A stretch of DNA of 64,000 nt from Dillenia suffruticosa. Its lineage: Eukaryota > Streptophyta > Magnoliopsida > Dilleniales > Dilleniaceae. The notes below the pieces were generated by a model that saw only the letters and a program-made list of their open reading frames with translations, made no database searches and was not told where the DNA came from. The DNA is taken from contig JAVTVX010000010.1 of the NCBI GenBank assembly GCA_033439265.1, positions 17,763,490-17,827,489 on the forward strand. The letters are read 5' to 3'. The position numbers were made by a program, and so were the translations under genes. This document shows positions 37,114 to 50,693 of the stretch, one piece after another (within the stretch, counting starts at the first letter, position 1; each line of letters begins with the position of its first letter).

Positions 37114-39807
37114 ATTAAGTATTTCTAATTATTGTTAAAAGTTTTAATGGTGCCGTTGAAAATCTTCAGCGTGTTGCAGGCTCCTTAAACTCGTAACCTT
37201 AACCACTATTAACCGTTTACTCTGTGTATTGTACCGTTTATCATTTACTTCTTGTATATTGGATTTTGTCCCTTAATATTAATATAAGTTTTTAGGATCA
37301 TCTTGCTCTAAGTGTAGTGCCTTCGTACGGTGCAATGAAACAATCTAATCCTTTGACATCTTGATAGCACATGCAAATAGAGCTAAGCTCTGATCACAAT
37401 ACCAGGTTCCTTCTTTTATGAGATTAACCAGAGTCCGAACAGAGCAAAGCTTGTCTTAGTCCACGTGGTCACTAATGTAAGGATCCATGTGCTATAAGAT
37501 TAACGTGTGGGTCCGAATCTACCTAGCTAGGGTCCTACCCTATGTGTACGGAGACTTGAGGGACCTACCCATCGCATAGTGATTGCACTGCTTTGCATCA
37601 GCCGAGTAGGAGACAGTGCGGGCTAAGCACCCATGACTGTAAGCTTGTTTTGATTCCTCTTCTTTGAATCAACCACCTTTAAAGCCTATTACCAAAAAAA
37701 AAAAGCACGTTTAAAGCCCCAATTAATTTACCAAAAGGTACACAAAAATTCAAGACGTAAAGTATTCATAAAGAGAGCTCTTTATTTTCCCTGTCAACCT
37801 TTTTTTTTTTCACCCCTCTTACCGGGTCTATACAAGTTTACTTCTTCTGATGTGGAAGTGATCGTGATCAGCAGCCACTGCAGGGTTTAGAACCTCGGAT
37901 TTGGTTGATTAGTTCTCAGACCTATTTGATCCTTGAGCTTGACTGTTCGTCATAGAACATAGTATTTTTTTTGGGGTTTGGGGGGGGGGGGATGTTCTTC
38001 AATCAGTTAAGTTATTTGGTCAAAAATTACTTTGGATTATTTTTTTTTTTTTCTTTTTGTGGGGTTGATTGAGATGGTCACCGCAAATATAGTTTGCCGA
38101 CTTTTTCGTCACCATGTCTGAGAAAAAAGACCCCACGCAGAATGGGAACACCGGACACGATTAGTAGGTGGAGGTCATAAATAAAACAAAGACGTACTAC
38201 ATATGCGAGGTACCCATTTAAAAGCACAGCAAACCCTTTCACCAAAGATCTTGAATCCTCAATTTTTGTTCTATCTGTGCGTGTCTGCACGCTCCCACGC
38301 GCTATTACAAAACCTTATTTTACACTCCGTTATGGATTAACATCCCTCAATTCAAAAGAAACATTTGAAATATTTTAAGAATCAAATAGGAAAGAAGTTT
38401 GATTTTTTTTTCTTTTCTTTTTTTTTTTTTGTAAAATCTTCCTTTTGATTTTTTTTTTTTTTTACTTTTAAGTTAAAAAGTAAAATATAAAATTTAATTG
38501 TTGCTTAAAGTAATTAAAATAATTTTTAAGTTGAATTCTCAAATCGTTCTTTAACAGTATTTATATTATAAAGAAACTCAGGTAGAATTTAGAAAGTCTT
38601 GTGAAGTAGTTTCCATTTTTTGTAAAGTTAAATCAAATTTCAAAGCTTCTTATTGCGTCTAAATAACAAAAATTAGAATTAAAATTAGATTTATAATTTT
38701 TATAAAATTCAATTCATTTCAAACACAATCGAGGTGACAATGAATAAAATAAACATGTATAATAAGATAGTAGGTTTCGTTTCCTCCAGGTATTAGTCTT
38801 TCAATTGTTTTTTAACCATGGGAAGAAATAATCTAAAATAATATATATAGGAGGAGTAAATGGATATCCCATCTCTTGTGGGTTTGTAATATTTCCAAGA
38901 TAGCTTTGATTGCTTCGGGGGTTTTAGGTGATGAATGACTGAAGTTGAAGGGAATGGTTTTGTGGTGGGTTATGGGCTGGCAATCGAAAAAAAATTCGAT
39001 CACTTAAATATGCATACGTTGCTCATACAACTTAAAAAAGATATGGGGCCTTATGATATTGACATCTTTGTCTTTGTTATTTAGGCTATGAGAGACGCAA
39101 AATGTGGGAATAAATGTGAAGGGCCAAAACCATATATAATATATTTTAATGTATAATAATACACTTTCCGTTGGGAATGATGTAACCCTCAATCTCTCTC
39201 TCTCTCCCCCTTCGCTACTCTTTCCTATTTTAATCTATTTAAAGCACATCAAGATAGAAGAAGCTCCTAGTCAATTCCTTAATTGTTTTCCCTGATCACC
39301 ACCGATATTTGAGTTTTACTCGATTAATCCGATTCAAATATTGTAGGGTCTATTTTAAGAATTGACTTTTTTAAATACTTTTTTGTTATTCCGAAAACTC
39401 AAAATCAAGATTTCTGATTAAAAAAATAAAACATCTGATTATTCAACAGAAAGGAACCATAATAGCGGATACCATTAAGTTAAATAGTGGATGGCTCCAT
39501 AACCCCATTTTTGCAGTTAATAATTCACTGCTATTCAAATTTAATTAAAAAATAAAATTAGAATCAATTATTAGAAAAATTACGCATAAAAATAGAATAT
39601 CAATAGTATAACTATCATTAATCTAATTTTATAACAAATTGAAGAAAGTTTAGAATTTAAGGAAAAAATTCAAAATTTTGCTATGTATTTGCAATCGCCC
39701 AAAGAAAGCTTAGGATACATATTTGGGATCATTCAAATGCCAATAGCGTTTTGGGTTCAATTTGAATGGTGGGAAGACATTTTGGCATCACACAAATTGT
39801 TTTTAAA

Positions 39808-39810
<3 letters not shown>

Positions 39811-39874
<64 letters not shown>
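39811..39874. repeat. AAT microsatellite
   Basis: An uninterrupted run of about 21 AAT units. The apparent poly-Asn and poly-Tyr frames across it are artefacts of the repeat. Confidence 0.95.
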
Positions 39875-39875
<1 letters not shown>

Positions 39876-41475
39876 GATACAGGGAAGTCCATATTGAGAA
39901 GCATTAACAAAAAGCATACGCGTTTGGCCTAATGATATGGACCCCTATGCTTGTATGTCTATTGCAACAATCATTGACTCATTTCTTTTCCCCACCAGAA
40001 ATAAATATTACCGTATATATATTCAAAATAAATTAGAGGGAAAAAACAAAACAAATTCCGGTTATAGTGGGAGAGTTTAGGATATGGGTTCGTATTTTAG
40101 GGCATTTATAGTGACCTAACGCAACATAAGGCACAATTTGAAAGTCATATCTAACTTGGGTTGTGGACCTCGTGGTCTGCTAAACCTTGCTAAAGCTTAG
40201 GGTTAGGATAACTTCTCTGCGATGTGAGTCACTGAGAGAGAGAGAGAGAGAGAGACTCGTACTTGCAAATTGGTCTCTCTATTGACGGTGCAAAAGGAGG
40301 AGTTAAGGATAGCCACTTCGTAAAATTTTTAACAGAAATTATACAAAATTTTAAATACTATTTATTATAATCTTATTCTTAATTTTTTTATTACACAGAA
40401 ATTCGAATATAAAATCATCAGAATAAGAGAGGGGTTGTGACCATTATATTATCATTTTGAGAATAATTTTATTCCTAAAATTATAATACTATTATACAAA
40501 TTTCTGATATTGTTCATATTTTTTTAATAATGAAATTACATAACAATCTTCTATCTACAATTTACAGGTCGAGATGGGGAAAATTCCAAGGATGAATCAA
40601 CCTTTGTTGCATAGATCTTTAATAAAACTAGATAAATTGAGGAAGCAGCGCATAGTAAAATGGAGAATTGGTAGGAATTAATATGAATTTGGAGGTGTGA
40701 TTTCTTATTGACGACAAGGTATCATGGAGGAATCAGACACTGATGGCATACAAGTGTGAGAATCATAAGTTAGTAATTTACTATATTGATACTGAAACCC
40801 AGCTAGCTTCCCCTTCTCTTAATTTAATCAAAAACCATAAATAACTCAACTTGCGCGCAGAGTTGAGAATCTGAAGCTCAGGAGCAATCAAAAAATTAAG
40901 AATATTTATCGATGGAAAATTTATTTAATGAAATGTGATGTTAGATTTTTAAATTAAAATTTTAAATTTGACTCATGATTTAAATATAAAGCAGATTATA
41001 TAAGGAGGATAGACCCCTTAAATAAGTTACTGTAATTTTGAATCGAATTAAATAATATAAAAAAAATTAAGAATTATTTAGGGCGATAATCTTTATGATG
41101 CACGTCCTCTTTTTAATTTAAACATATCCTAATCTGTGGCATGTGAACGTTTCTTAAGGAAAAAAAAGTGCAATTCCGAAAGACCCAGATCACATTTAAA
41201 ATTTTGGGGGAACTCTTGCATAGGGAACTGCAGTTGGACAAATTTCAAAGGTCTACAAATCAAGTCAAGAGACAAATCCAGAGAATGAAAAGGTTCATTC
41301 ATTGCAATTTTACTGTTCTATTTAGCCACAGTTGTCTGAAGGGGACCCCATCTTTGCATTTCAAGGAGGGAAGACAATAAATCTGCGTACCTATTTGCAT
41401 ATTGTTGTCTCCCTCCCCCCCCCCCCCCCGCCAAAAAAAAATCCCATTTTTCTTTTTCATGTTTTATTATATGCC

Positions 41476-41519
41476 TCTCTCTCTCTCTCTCTCTCTCACT
41501 CTCTCTCTCTCTCTCTCTC
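41476..41519. repeat. CT microsatellite
   Basis: About 20 CT units with one CA interruption, followed by a C run. A GA run of about 13 units also lies at 40231-40256. Confidence 0.9.
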
Positions 41520-42436
41520 CCCCCCCCCCCAGTGGGACTCGGAAAATCGTTTAGAGAAAATGCATCTAAACCTCCCAACAAATGACGCAGGTTAACATAT
41601 TTAGGATTGCTAACAACATTTGATCAATTATAAAAGTTCAAAAGAAAATGATTATGTTACGTAGCTCAGCATAGCTTCGCTAGGTTGGGGACCTGCCGAG
41701 AAATTAGGCATGTTACGAGCTCTAGTGCTGGCCCAGAATCTTGAGGGCTCAATTCAATGATTTTGGTTTTGGGTCAACCCACCCACTTCATTTCTTTTTT
41801 TTTTTTTTATATATATAAAAGAACTCAAACTCTTAATCTTTAAGAGAAAGAGTGAGAACATTGAGTTATAAATCATTAGCACCGATTCTTTTTTTTTTTG
41901 GGTGCAAACCAATCCATTTCATTAGCTCTAACTTTATAAGATTAATGCTAATTAAGCATGAAATGAATAAGTATCAGTATTAAAAAAATAAATAAATAAT
42001 TTTTTCATTCGAATGGACAAATACAAAGATTATTTAGCGATAAATTCAATTTTCCTTTCTCCTCGTAAATCTCTAAAAAAAGAAAAGGTAATAAATTTAA
42101 GTAAAAAAAAAAAAAAACATTTTATAATCGAATGGGATGAAAGAAAACGTTTGAAACCCACCGGGAACCGGGCATTGACAACTCAAATAATATAATATTT
42201 TACCTCCGAAAAGAAAATAAAACTATTTTAATCCTTGTCTAGTTAATTAAACTCCCCAATCATACTGGTGTGGTTGCTTGTATACGTACAGGAAATTGAA
42301 TTCTCTTTTAGTTTCTTCCAGAAACCCTGATTTCACACGCAAGTTTCCGCGGTTTGACATTAAAATAATTATAGCAAATTAATTAAAAATTATACAAATA
42401 TATAATTATTTGTATGGCAAATTTGGTGAAAAGCAG

Positions 42437-42487
42437 CACGTGTAAGCCACGTCAGCCACAGAGAGCGTGTCTCCTCTTGCCACGTCA
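42437..42487. promoter_or_regulatory. Cluster of three ACGT-core boxes
   Basis: CACGTG at 42437-42442 and CCACGTCA at 42447-42454 and 42480-42487, within 51 bases. A TATA-like CTATAAAATT follows at about 42517. This would be a bZIP or bHLH site cluster, 5 kb upstream of the ALOG start, with no closer gene seen. Confidence 0.35.
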
Positions 42488-43084
42488 TGCCACCAGGCAT
42501 TGCCTAGGAAAATAAGCTATAAAATTGTAACAACCATGCCCTTCTTTCTTCTTTTCTTTTGTTGAGTGAAATAAGGGGAAAATGTAATCTTTGCATAGAT
42601 GTAGAAATAGCCTCAATTCTCATAAACATCAAGTAACATTAAAATCATTCTGATTTGTTTTAATTTTAATATTTATTCCTTAATTGTATTGATCAAATTT
42701 TACATAATAAATAAATCAGGATATTTTGACTAATTTTCCGTTAAATTGAGTAATACATATTGATTATTGAAGAGATGATCATAAATAAATGTTAAGTCAT
42801 TTAATTCATAAACATTATTATTTAGATAATAATGTAACACTAAAATATTCAAATACTTGACCCCTTTTTTTGAAAACATATATTTATGTGTAAATTATGA
42901 ATAACTGTCCGCTGTTGAATTAAACATTCTCTAAAGATTTTTTTTTTTTTTTTTTTTTGGATGAATACTTCGGTCAACGCGCATGAATTATGGGCTAGGA
43001 TGTCGGGTTATCCTGACCTTAACATTTGAATTATTCATTTTTGTTTCTAAACAAAGCAAGAATTGAACTGTACCCATTCCGATA

Positions 43085-43533
43085 TGTTATGAATCCCATG
43101 TTGAGACCTCCAAAAATTATAAAATAATATTTAAATTTAATAAATTCTTTCACCTAACATATCGATATTTTAGGTCGAGTTCTCCTATTAACCTTGAGTT
43201 CATCACTTGATTCAATGATAAATTGGTATCAAAATATCCACTCTAACATAAAAAAAGGATATCTGGTACTAGAGTAAAAGCCGTCAAAAATAAAAAATTA
43301 CTACATGGTATTGGAGCTAGAGCCCTCTAAAGAGAAAATGGCAATCCGTCAGAGTGAAAGTCGTCCGTGGACGTTCGACTTCTCAAGGGGAGACTAATAT
43401 TATGAATCTCATATTGGATCTTAAAAAAATCATAAAATAGTATTTAAATCCTACGTACTCTTTCACCCAACCGGTTAATCTTTTGAATTAAATTCTTTTA
43501 TTCTGTTTGACTATATCACTCGGATCCATGACA
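43085..43533 (+). mobile_element. TRIM element, copy 1
   Basis: Two LTRs of about 136 bases (43085-43220 and 43398-43533) bear ATGAATC and a shared body. The left LTR is followed by TTGGTATCAAAA, a decayed tRNA-iMet primer site (TGGTATCAGAGC type). A purine tract CAAGGGGAGA precedes the right LTR. The interior is only about 177 bases and codes for nothing. Flanks CGATA and CAATA are a target duplication with one mismatch. Confidence 0.8.
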
Positions 43534-44411
43534 CAATATTCCTAAGTTTATGGGGGTGACAAAACGCATAACGTGGACAGGAGGTTTGGGCGTCTTCACG
43601 GAGGATACCTCACTCATTAGTCAATTAAATACAGCTGCGTAGACCCAAAACACAGAACGGAAAGGGAAACAATGAGGATTCCACCACATTAGGACAATTT
43701 CTCCCCCAAAGGATTGTATACATTACTTATTCCTGAAATATCTTTCATCATCTGTCTCTGGGCCTAAATACAAATATTTAATATAAAAAATATATTAAAT
43801 TTCAAACTCACGACACAAAAACCTAATATCTATATTTTAAAGAAAACAGTTCAATGATATAAATTTTATTTTTTAACTTAATAATTTTAAATTTAAATAC
43901 TTGTACGATTAAAGAAATCTAATACTGTACACTAAATGACCGGCAATAAAATTTGAACCAAATTGAATTGTACGTGAGATGAGACATTTGTGCAGTGATT
44001 TAGGATACGAGGCAGAGCGTTTTTTCCCCCCCTTGAATTGAATTTTGATAGGATGGAATGACAACGTAGGCTTGTAACAGGTGGGAAAATAGAACGAAGG
44101 GTGGGAGATTAAAGTAAATTTTTCCAAACAGAGGAAAACTGGCAACAGTGGGTATTGGTATGCTTTCCATCCAGAGGAATAACCCCAAGAAACCTGAATG
44201 ATCGACAAAGACAAGGGAAAGGAAGGGGGGGCGGGGGGGGGGGGGGAGGAAGCGATTGAAAAGACTCTAGGATCAAAGATTTATCCAATCCTCACAAAAA
44301 AAAAAAAAAAGATTTATCCAATCACTATCCGTCTAAATTTGGCGCACAACGGACTTCCTTTTTCTAAGGTTTTATGCGTTCACGTCGCGCCCTCTTCCCA
44401 TGGTCTGGCCA

Positions 44412-44431
44412 TACATGTAACATATATATAT
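44412..44431. repeat. Short TA run
   Basis: ATATATATATATA in an AT-rich stretch; no gene is near. Confidence 0.6.
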
Positions 44432-46970
44432 ATATACATGATAAGATCAAGTAAAAAAAACAAATAAATTCATGTGTATAGAGAAAATTAAAATTGAATT
44501 TTATCTTAATTAAATTTCCAAATAATAGTAATGATAATAGTACTAATAACCACCCTTAGTAAGGACCCATAGTAACAAGTTCTTGAGATAATTATTAATG
44601 ATCGTATTCGTGCTACATTGTCACTCTTTTTTTTTTTTCCTTTGCTAGGCTGCCGCATTGTCACTTTAGAGGATTATGTTGATGTTATACAAGAGTAAGG
44701 TGAAACTACATGTTTGAATTAAAAAAATACTATTTAATATTTTGTATTTTTAAGTTTTCGATGTTATATAATTAATATTGAGGAAGAAGATTAAAAAAAA
44801 AGGTAATACATCTAATTATCACGATCACTTTTTATTTTTAGAATGTTGCTTTTTCGAAAGGACAAAAATGCCATCTTTGCCACTTTTGAAGTTGCAGAAG
44901 TTCAAAACATGGCTTTAAGGAAGAATGTAGAGAAAAAAAGATGAGAAAAGAAGTAGTAGCCGGTGGGGGAAGGGGAGAGGAGAGAGAAAAAAGAGATAGA
45001 AAAGAGGAGAGAGGAGATGGAAAAAGAAGAGAGAACGAGGGGATAGAGGAGAGAGAGTATTTTTTTTTCCTTTTTTGGAAATTGAATTTTTTTTTTCTTT
45101 TACCAAAAAATTTCAAAATCTTAAATAATATTAAAAGTTTTTCTTTGTTTTACAGCAAACTTGTGCATTGTCGACCATGACCTTGTAGAATCATGTGCCG
45201 TTTATGAGGGGTCTTCGAATCTTGATGGATCATTAATTTTCGCCGGTGATCCTAAAACTAGATTCCACAATTGTGGAAATCTCATAGCTCGAGTTCTCAT
45301 CCCAACTCTCATTTATTAAGTATGTGTAGGGTTTGTCCCTGAGGAAGGAAATTCACGTGTTGATACTATTGTGAAGTTGGGTCATAAGATCTCTCCTGGG
45401 ATTTTCATAAATTACATTTGCCTCCCGGTGAGATTTTTCGTCTTTTAAAGAGAAATTTGAGAGGGTATGACTTAACTGAGAGGTTGATTGTATTCTTTTT
45501 TACCATCTTATAACTAAAAAATAAAATAAATATAACCAAACGGAGAATCCCAACCATTTAATAAGATTTTCTTATAATTCAAATCTTTAATTTCGCCCGA
45601 GAGTCATGGCAATCATATGTTAGATCCATTAGTTTAAAATAGATATAAATATACGGGAAGCTTTGCCTTATTTGGCACAATCATTTAAATGCGCGGCTTT
45701 AGGATTTTTCAAAACATTAAAGAAAAATATTATCTCATTACCATTTTATGAGATTTTTGTAAATTAAATATATCGATACTTGCAGAATTTATAATAATCA
45801 AATTATAATTTGACTATCATTGATAATTTCCCCCCCCCCTTTTTTTTTCCTTTTTGGTCTGTCTATATTTAAATTCTCGCAATTGAGGCTTAGCAACAAA
45901 AACTGATCAAATTTACTCGACCAATGCTTCTATCCTCTATAAATTACATTATCCATTCAAATTTTCGGTGGCAAACAAACTTTATACAAATATTATAATA
46001 GTGATGGTAGGTTTGATATTTTTGAAAATAATTGGGGTTGGTGCAAGTTTTATTTGATTAAAAAGTGATTGCAACCCAAAGTCAAAAATGACCAATTTTA
46101 AATTATTCAATTTACTTATAATTCATAACCAACCACATTTTGATTTCTTTTATTTAATTTCAAAATAGATTTTATCATTTTATAAGTTAAATCAAACATG
46201 TTTTAATTTTTTTTTGTAAAAAATGACTTCATTTATATATTATTTTGTCCTGGAAATAATATTTTAATTTAAATAATATGGCCGTAAATTTAAGAATTAC
46301 AATTCCGCGAGGGCCTGTGAAAGAGGAAACAAGAAGGAATATTCCTCGAAAACTCTCATTAATAGAAAATTACAGTAAATTGCGGGGTGCGGTGCATAAC
46401 GACAACATAAAAGAGCTGCGTCGGGACGGGAAAGTGTAGGAGGAGATGCTCCCGCGGCGAAGTTGCGTTGCGCCAATCATAACCATTAACCATAATCATC
46501 AATCGTAATATGATTTTAGCGGATGTGTACACGCGTCATCATGCGAGTGGTCCTGTCTGAGGATTATTATGTGCACCTAAAATGCACGCACTATGTAAGA
46601 GAAACCTCTGAACCGGCAACCATAAACATCCACACGGCACTCTCTTTGAATGGTTTCGGAGGTGGTTTGACCTTTATTTTAATTTCCCCCCCCCCCCACC
46701 ATTTTTGAAAAGGGAAAAGAAGAATAAAAATTTAGTCATCGAATCCATGGGCACCTGCAATTTTATCATCTCCACTTGCCCTTTCTCTGTCGTAACCTAC
46801 ACGCAACCAACAAAATTCTCATCTCCCTTCGCATCCGCAGAAATGATAGGTCGGCGCTTGAAGCGCGTGGTTGAGTTTGCGAGGTGGTGAGAGAGGGGGA
46901 AGAGTAGAGAGTGGAGGGACCGACAGTGGTGAATAGTAAACATGTCGTGTCCAGGGGGCCACCACGTGAA

Positions 46971-47426
46971 TTCTCTCTCTCTCTCTCTCCAACGGGAAGT
47001 GAGTCTCAGTCATTCATCTCATACTTCTCTTTTTACGTCCCATCGTCGCCCGCTCTTTTCTAATTTCTACTCTCTCTCTCTCTCTCTCTCATCCTCGCCG
47101 AAAACCCTCTCCATCTCACGATTAAAGAAGAAAGAGAGTGAACAAGTCTCAAAAGAAAACGATCTTCTGGATTCAAAGCGAAGATCGTATTCATCAGAGA
47201 GAGATTTCTCTCTCACACACACACAAAACATCTTGTCTTCCCGTGATAGATCCTTAGCTTCCCTTCCTCTGCAATCTGCAGCCTGTACACACACACACAC
47301 ACTCTCTCTCTCTCTCTCTCTCTCTCTTCTCAACAACCGTTTCCACACATCTCTGCAATATATGGAATCTAAGCTGAAATTGTAAACTCGATCATCATAA
47401 ACAAAGAATCGGAGGGAGAAATAGTT
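46971..47426 (+). promoter_or_regulatory. CT-rich leader of the ALOG gene
   Basis: Four CT or CA microsatellites (about 46974-46990, 47070-47090, 47213-47225 and 47288-47327) lie in the 450 bases before the ATG. CT-rich (Y-patch) tracts are usual in plant core promoters and leaders. The transcription start cannot be placed from sequence alone. Confidence 0.5.
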
Positions 47427-48092
47427 ATGGAATCAGCATCAGGTGGAGGAGGTGGAGCAACAGATCCAACCGGAGGCGGAGATGGAGTTGGAGCATCATC
47501 AGTGACAGGAAGTGGAGAGGGAGGATCAGCGGCGGCACCACCGAGTAGGTACGAGTCACAAAAGAGAAGAGACTGGAACACCTTCTTACAGTACTTGAGA
47601 AATCACAAGCCGCCATTAACACTAGCTCGGTGCAGTGGAGCGCACGTGATCGAGTTCTTGAAATACTTGGACCAGTTCGGCAAGACCAAAGTCCACCTCA
47701 ACGGTTGTGCTTATTTCGGTCACCCCAATCCTCCAGCTCCTTGCGCTTGCCCACTCAAGCAGGCCTGGGGCAGTCTCGACGCCCTCATCGGACGGCTCAG
47801 AGCCGCCTACGAAGAGAACGGTGGACGGCCAGAATCGAATCCTTTCGGGGCAAGAGCCGTTAGAATATATCTAAGGGAAGTGAGAGAAGGACAGGCTAAG
47901 GCACGAGGGATTCCTTATGAGAAGAAGAAGAGAAAACGGCCCACCACGGTTAATGCGTCCACGTCATCATCGTCGGTGTCAGTAGCGGGTGATCCTGGTG
48001 GTGGAAGTAGTAGTGCTAGTGCTCCTGCTGCTGCTGCTGCTGGTTCGGAGAGTGGCGGTGCTGGGGTTGCTCCGGCTACTACTTCAGTATAG
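47427..48092 (+). CDS. ALOG-domain (LSH/G1-like) transcriptional regulator
   Basis: A single exon of 221 residues from the ATG at 47427. Residues 1-40 are Gly- and Ser-rich and disordered. The ALOG domain, about 41-168, starts [20 protein letters not shown]. It contains the zinc-ribbon insert [20 protein letters not shown] and ends with [16 protein letters not shown]. The basic signal KKKRKR at 167-171 should direct it to the nucleus. A low-complexity Ser/Ala/Gly tail follows. ALOG proteins are plant DNA-binding regulators of organ boundaries, meristem and light response. The gene is isolated, with about 10 kb upstream and 7 kb downstream free of genes. No disabling change was found. Which LSH member it is cannot be told. 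Confidence 0.93.
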   Translation: MESASGGGGGATDPTGGGDGVGASSVTGSGEGGSAAAPPSRYESQKRRDWNTFLQYLRNHKPPLTLARCSGAHVIEFLKYLDQFGKTKVHLNGCAYFGHPNPPAPCACPLKQAWGSLDALIGRLRAAYEENGGRPESNPFGARAVRIYLREVREGQAKARGIPYEKKKRKRPTTVNASTSSSSVSVAGDPGGGSSSASAPAAAAAGSESGGAGVAPATTSV

Positions 48093-49046
48093 CTTCCTTT
48101 TCTTTTTCCTCTCTCTTCTAATTCTTAACTGAGATCGCCTGTTTCATAAAGAAAAGAAAATCGTGATTATTAAGATTATATATATAATTCTCCTATAATT
48201 GCCTTGGGATCGATCACCTAAGAGAACACAAAATGTTTAGTTAGAAATCCAACCATTTCACCTTTTTCTTTTTCAATCATTACAAGCATTGGAATTTGAC
48301 TTTTCCTGTTTTCGGCCATTACTGATTGCTGTTGATTTAAAAAAAAAAAATAGTGAAGCGATGAATTTCTTGTTAATTTTGTTTGCTGAAGTGTATGTAG
48401 ACTTGTCAGAGCCTCATAGACACTCTCATTGATTAGGTGTATTGTTTGTAGGATAGAGCTGTAAGGTTGAGAGATAGAGATTAATACGTCAACATAAGTC
48501 CATGGAATTCATTCTTAAATCCCTCTTGAAGTTGATGGAATTGTATTCAGATTTGTCCAAATTGAATTAACAATTATTACTCCCAAGATTTGAATTATTT
48601 ATTTTAGTTAGGTGTGGGGGTGATGGTGTTATTTTTTACCCCTTCTCTCTCTCTCTCGTTGTGTCGTGTGTATTTTGTTTCTTTGTTATGATATGTAGCA
48701 GTAGGAATGGAGGAAAGAGGGGGTTTGAAATGTTGGCTTCGAGCGCACTTGTTGGAAACAAAGACAACAATACATTCTGGGCATCACGTATCTTGGTCCA
48801 ACATCCCCCCCCCACCCTTTCTCTATTACACACAGCCTGCACTCCATTGCTGGTCCCCGTCTGCTTTGATCTCGGCTAAGGCCCAATTCCCTCTCTCTCT
48901 CTCTTCTGCTTCAATGATTTGATGCACACGTGCACTTCTGATTAACACGGTATCTTCTTTCTTTCTTTCTGTTTCAGGTGCTTCTTTTACCATTGATTTC
49001 CTTTCCAGAATATTTCATCTCATCTCATCTCCTATGCATGTCTAGT

Positions 49047-49049
<3 letters not shown>

Positions 49050-49109
<60 letters not shown>
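49050..49109. repeat. Long CT microsatellite
   Basis: About 29 uninterrupted CT units, the longest in the window. Confidence 0.95.
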
Positions 49110-49112
<3 letters not shown>

Positions 49113-50195
49113 TTTGAGGGTTAGTGATTAAATAATAAAACCAATATCACTTTCGTCGGTGAATATCAAACAAGCATCAATTGAAATGGAAGCGGAGGGA
49201 AACAGATGATTGCAGCTCTTCAAATATTTTATGTTAGAAGAAAGCACACCACCTCTGAAAATGACGAGTAGCCAACCCTTGCCTCCCTTTTGTTTTCCAA
49301 ACAACTTTATAATAATCACACGATTCATTGCCTGTGCTATCATAGACCCACCATTCACAATCAAACAAGCTAATCCAAAGTTTTTCTCTTTATTAAATAT
49401 AAAAATAAAAGAACAAAATAAAGATGAGATATTGAGAAATTAAAGAAATATGAGTATGGCTCTTATAACTACACCGTACCAATCTGCATTTGTTTATTAC
49501 TACCATGACAATATAATCTGAAGATATTATTAGGGTTTTTATTCTCTTTCAAATTTAAATTCGGGGGAAGAAGTTCAGAATTCAAATATCATTTCATTGC
49601 ATGCTGTGTCCTTCTCTGCTGTTGGACTTTAAGCGGCTCATCATATGCGAGAACTGAAAAGGTCAGAAAGCTAACAAGGTAGGGGCTGATCCCCAATCAT
49701 GGCATCCGAATATGAACAGCTCTTTACTTCTTGTCGGACCCTTAAAATCTAGTTACATTAGCAATTTTTCTTGCTTATAATGTTGCGTTATAATGGTGAG
49801 GGGAATATAACTCGTGTGTCACAGCGCAGAACTGATAAATGTTTGATACGTAATAATTTAACTGATAAATATGATTCTGTTGTCATAATAGATAATAAAT
49901 AATTATTTAATAATTAATATTATTCCATAATTTATAACTTTAATTATTACAAATAATGGAACATGAGTGAAACAAAGAAAAAAAATGATAAAAAGGACGA
50001 ATTATCATTGTTTGAGGGGAATATAATAGATTAAAATTAAATAATTGAGAAAAATGAGGTACGAAGAGATTATTTATTAATTTATTTTTTAAATTTCTTA
50101 AATTAAAAAAAAAAATTAATTGAACTTAAATACTAAAATAAAGAGAAAAATAGTCAAAATGATTTGACTAGTTTGATATGATATTTGATTATTAC

Positions 50196-50200
<5 letters not shown>

Positions 50201-50243
<43 letters not shown>
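50201..50243. repeat. TA microsatellite
   Basis: About 21 TA units. Nearby are an AAT run at about 50665-50692 and three copies of GTTTGAA at about 50737-50758. Confidence 0.9.
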
Positions 50244-50253
<10 letters not shown>

Positions 50254-50662
50254 CGTGCCATGAAATTCTTTCATTCTCGATCTAATTAGCTCAACCAGTA
50301 CACTGCAGAATTTAAAACAGTGAGGAAGGCTTGCTACTAATTTTCCTTTTTTTTTTGTAAGATATTATGAAAATAATTTAATTTTTAACTTGGGTCAAAT
50401 CTTAATTAATGAGTTAAAATATAATGAATTTAGTTAGTAAGATTAATATTAAATTATTTTTTTATTAAAGGGTTTAATATAATTACACCAAAACCGACTC
50501 TTTTTATTTCCTTCATATGTGTAAATCAAAACTATTGTTCCTGGTTTCAAATGACCTCCGCTCTGGATCTCGGATAGACGTTTTGAAACCGTGAGGAAAA
50601 TTTTAAAATCACCATCTTCAACAACCGTCTTAAAAGCGCAAAGTGTTAAAAATAAATAAATA

Positions 50663-50693
<31 letters not shown>

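Larger units (their letters stand above)
37114..46970. other. Gene desert upstream of the ALOG gene
   Basis: About 10 kb without a recognisable gene. It holds microsatellites, one TRIM element (43085-43533), an ACGT-box cluster (42437-42487), several short tracts of 10 or more C or G, and AT-rich DNA. One 57-codon open stretch at about 45165-45320 (with DHDLVESCAVYEG) was not recognised. Wide flanks are common around developmental regulators. Confidence 0.6.

Noticed and set aside
37381-37420. A decayed tRNA-iMet primer-site-like word (AGCTCTGATC..ATACCAGG, reverse sense)
   Set aside because: It is interrupted by several bases and no LTR pair was found around it.
39683-39917. Poly-Asn and poly-Tyr frames
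   Set aside because: Both are translations of the AAT microsatellite.
40000-45200. Lys-, Arg- or Ser/Leu-rich short frames near 41318-41595, 44198-44467 and 44838-45180
   Set aside because: All lie over CT, C, G or A runs and show no codon structure or family likeness.
47067-47348. Arg/Glu-repeat frame on the minus strand upstream of ALOG
   Set aside because: It is a reading of CT microsatellites in the ALOG leader.
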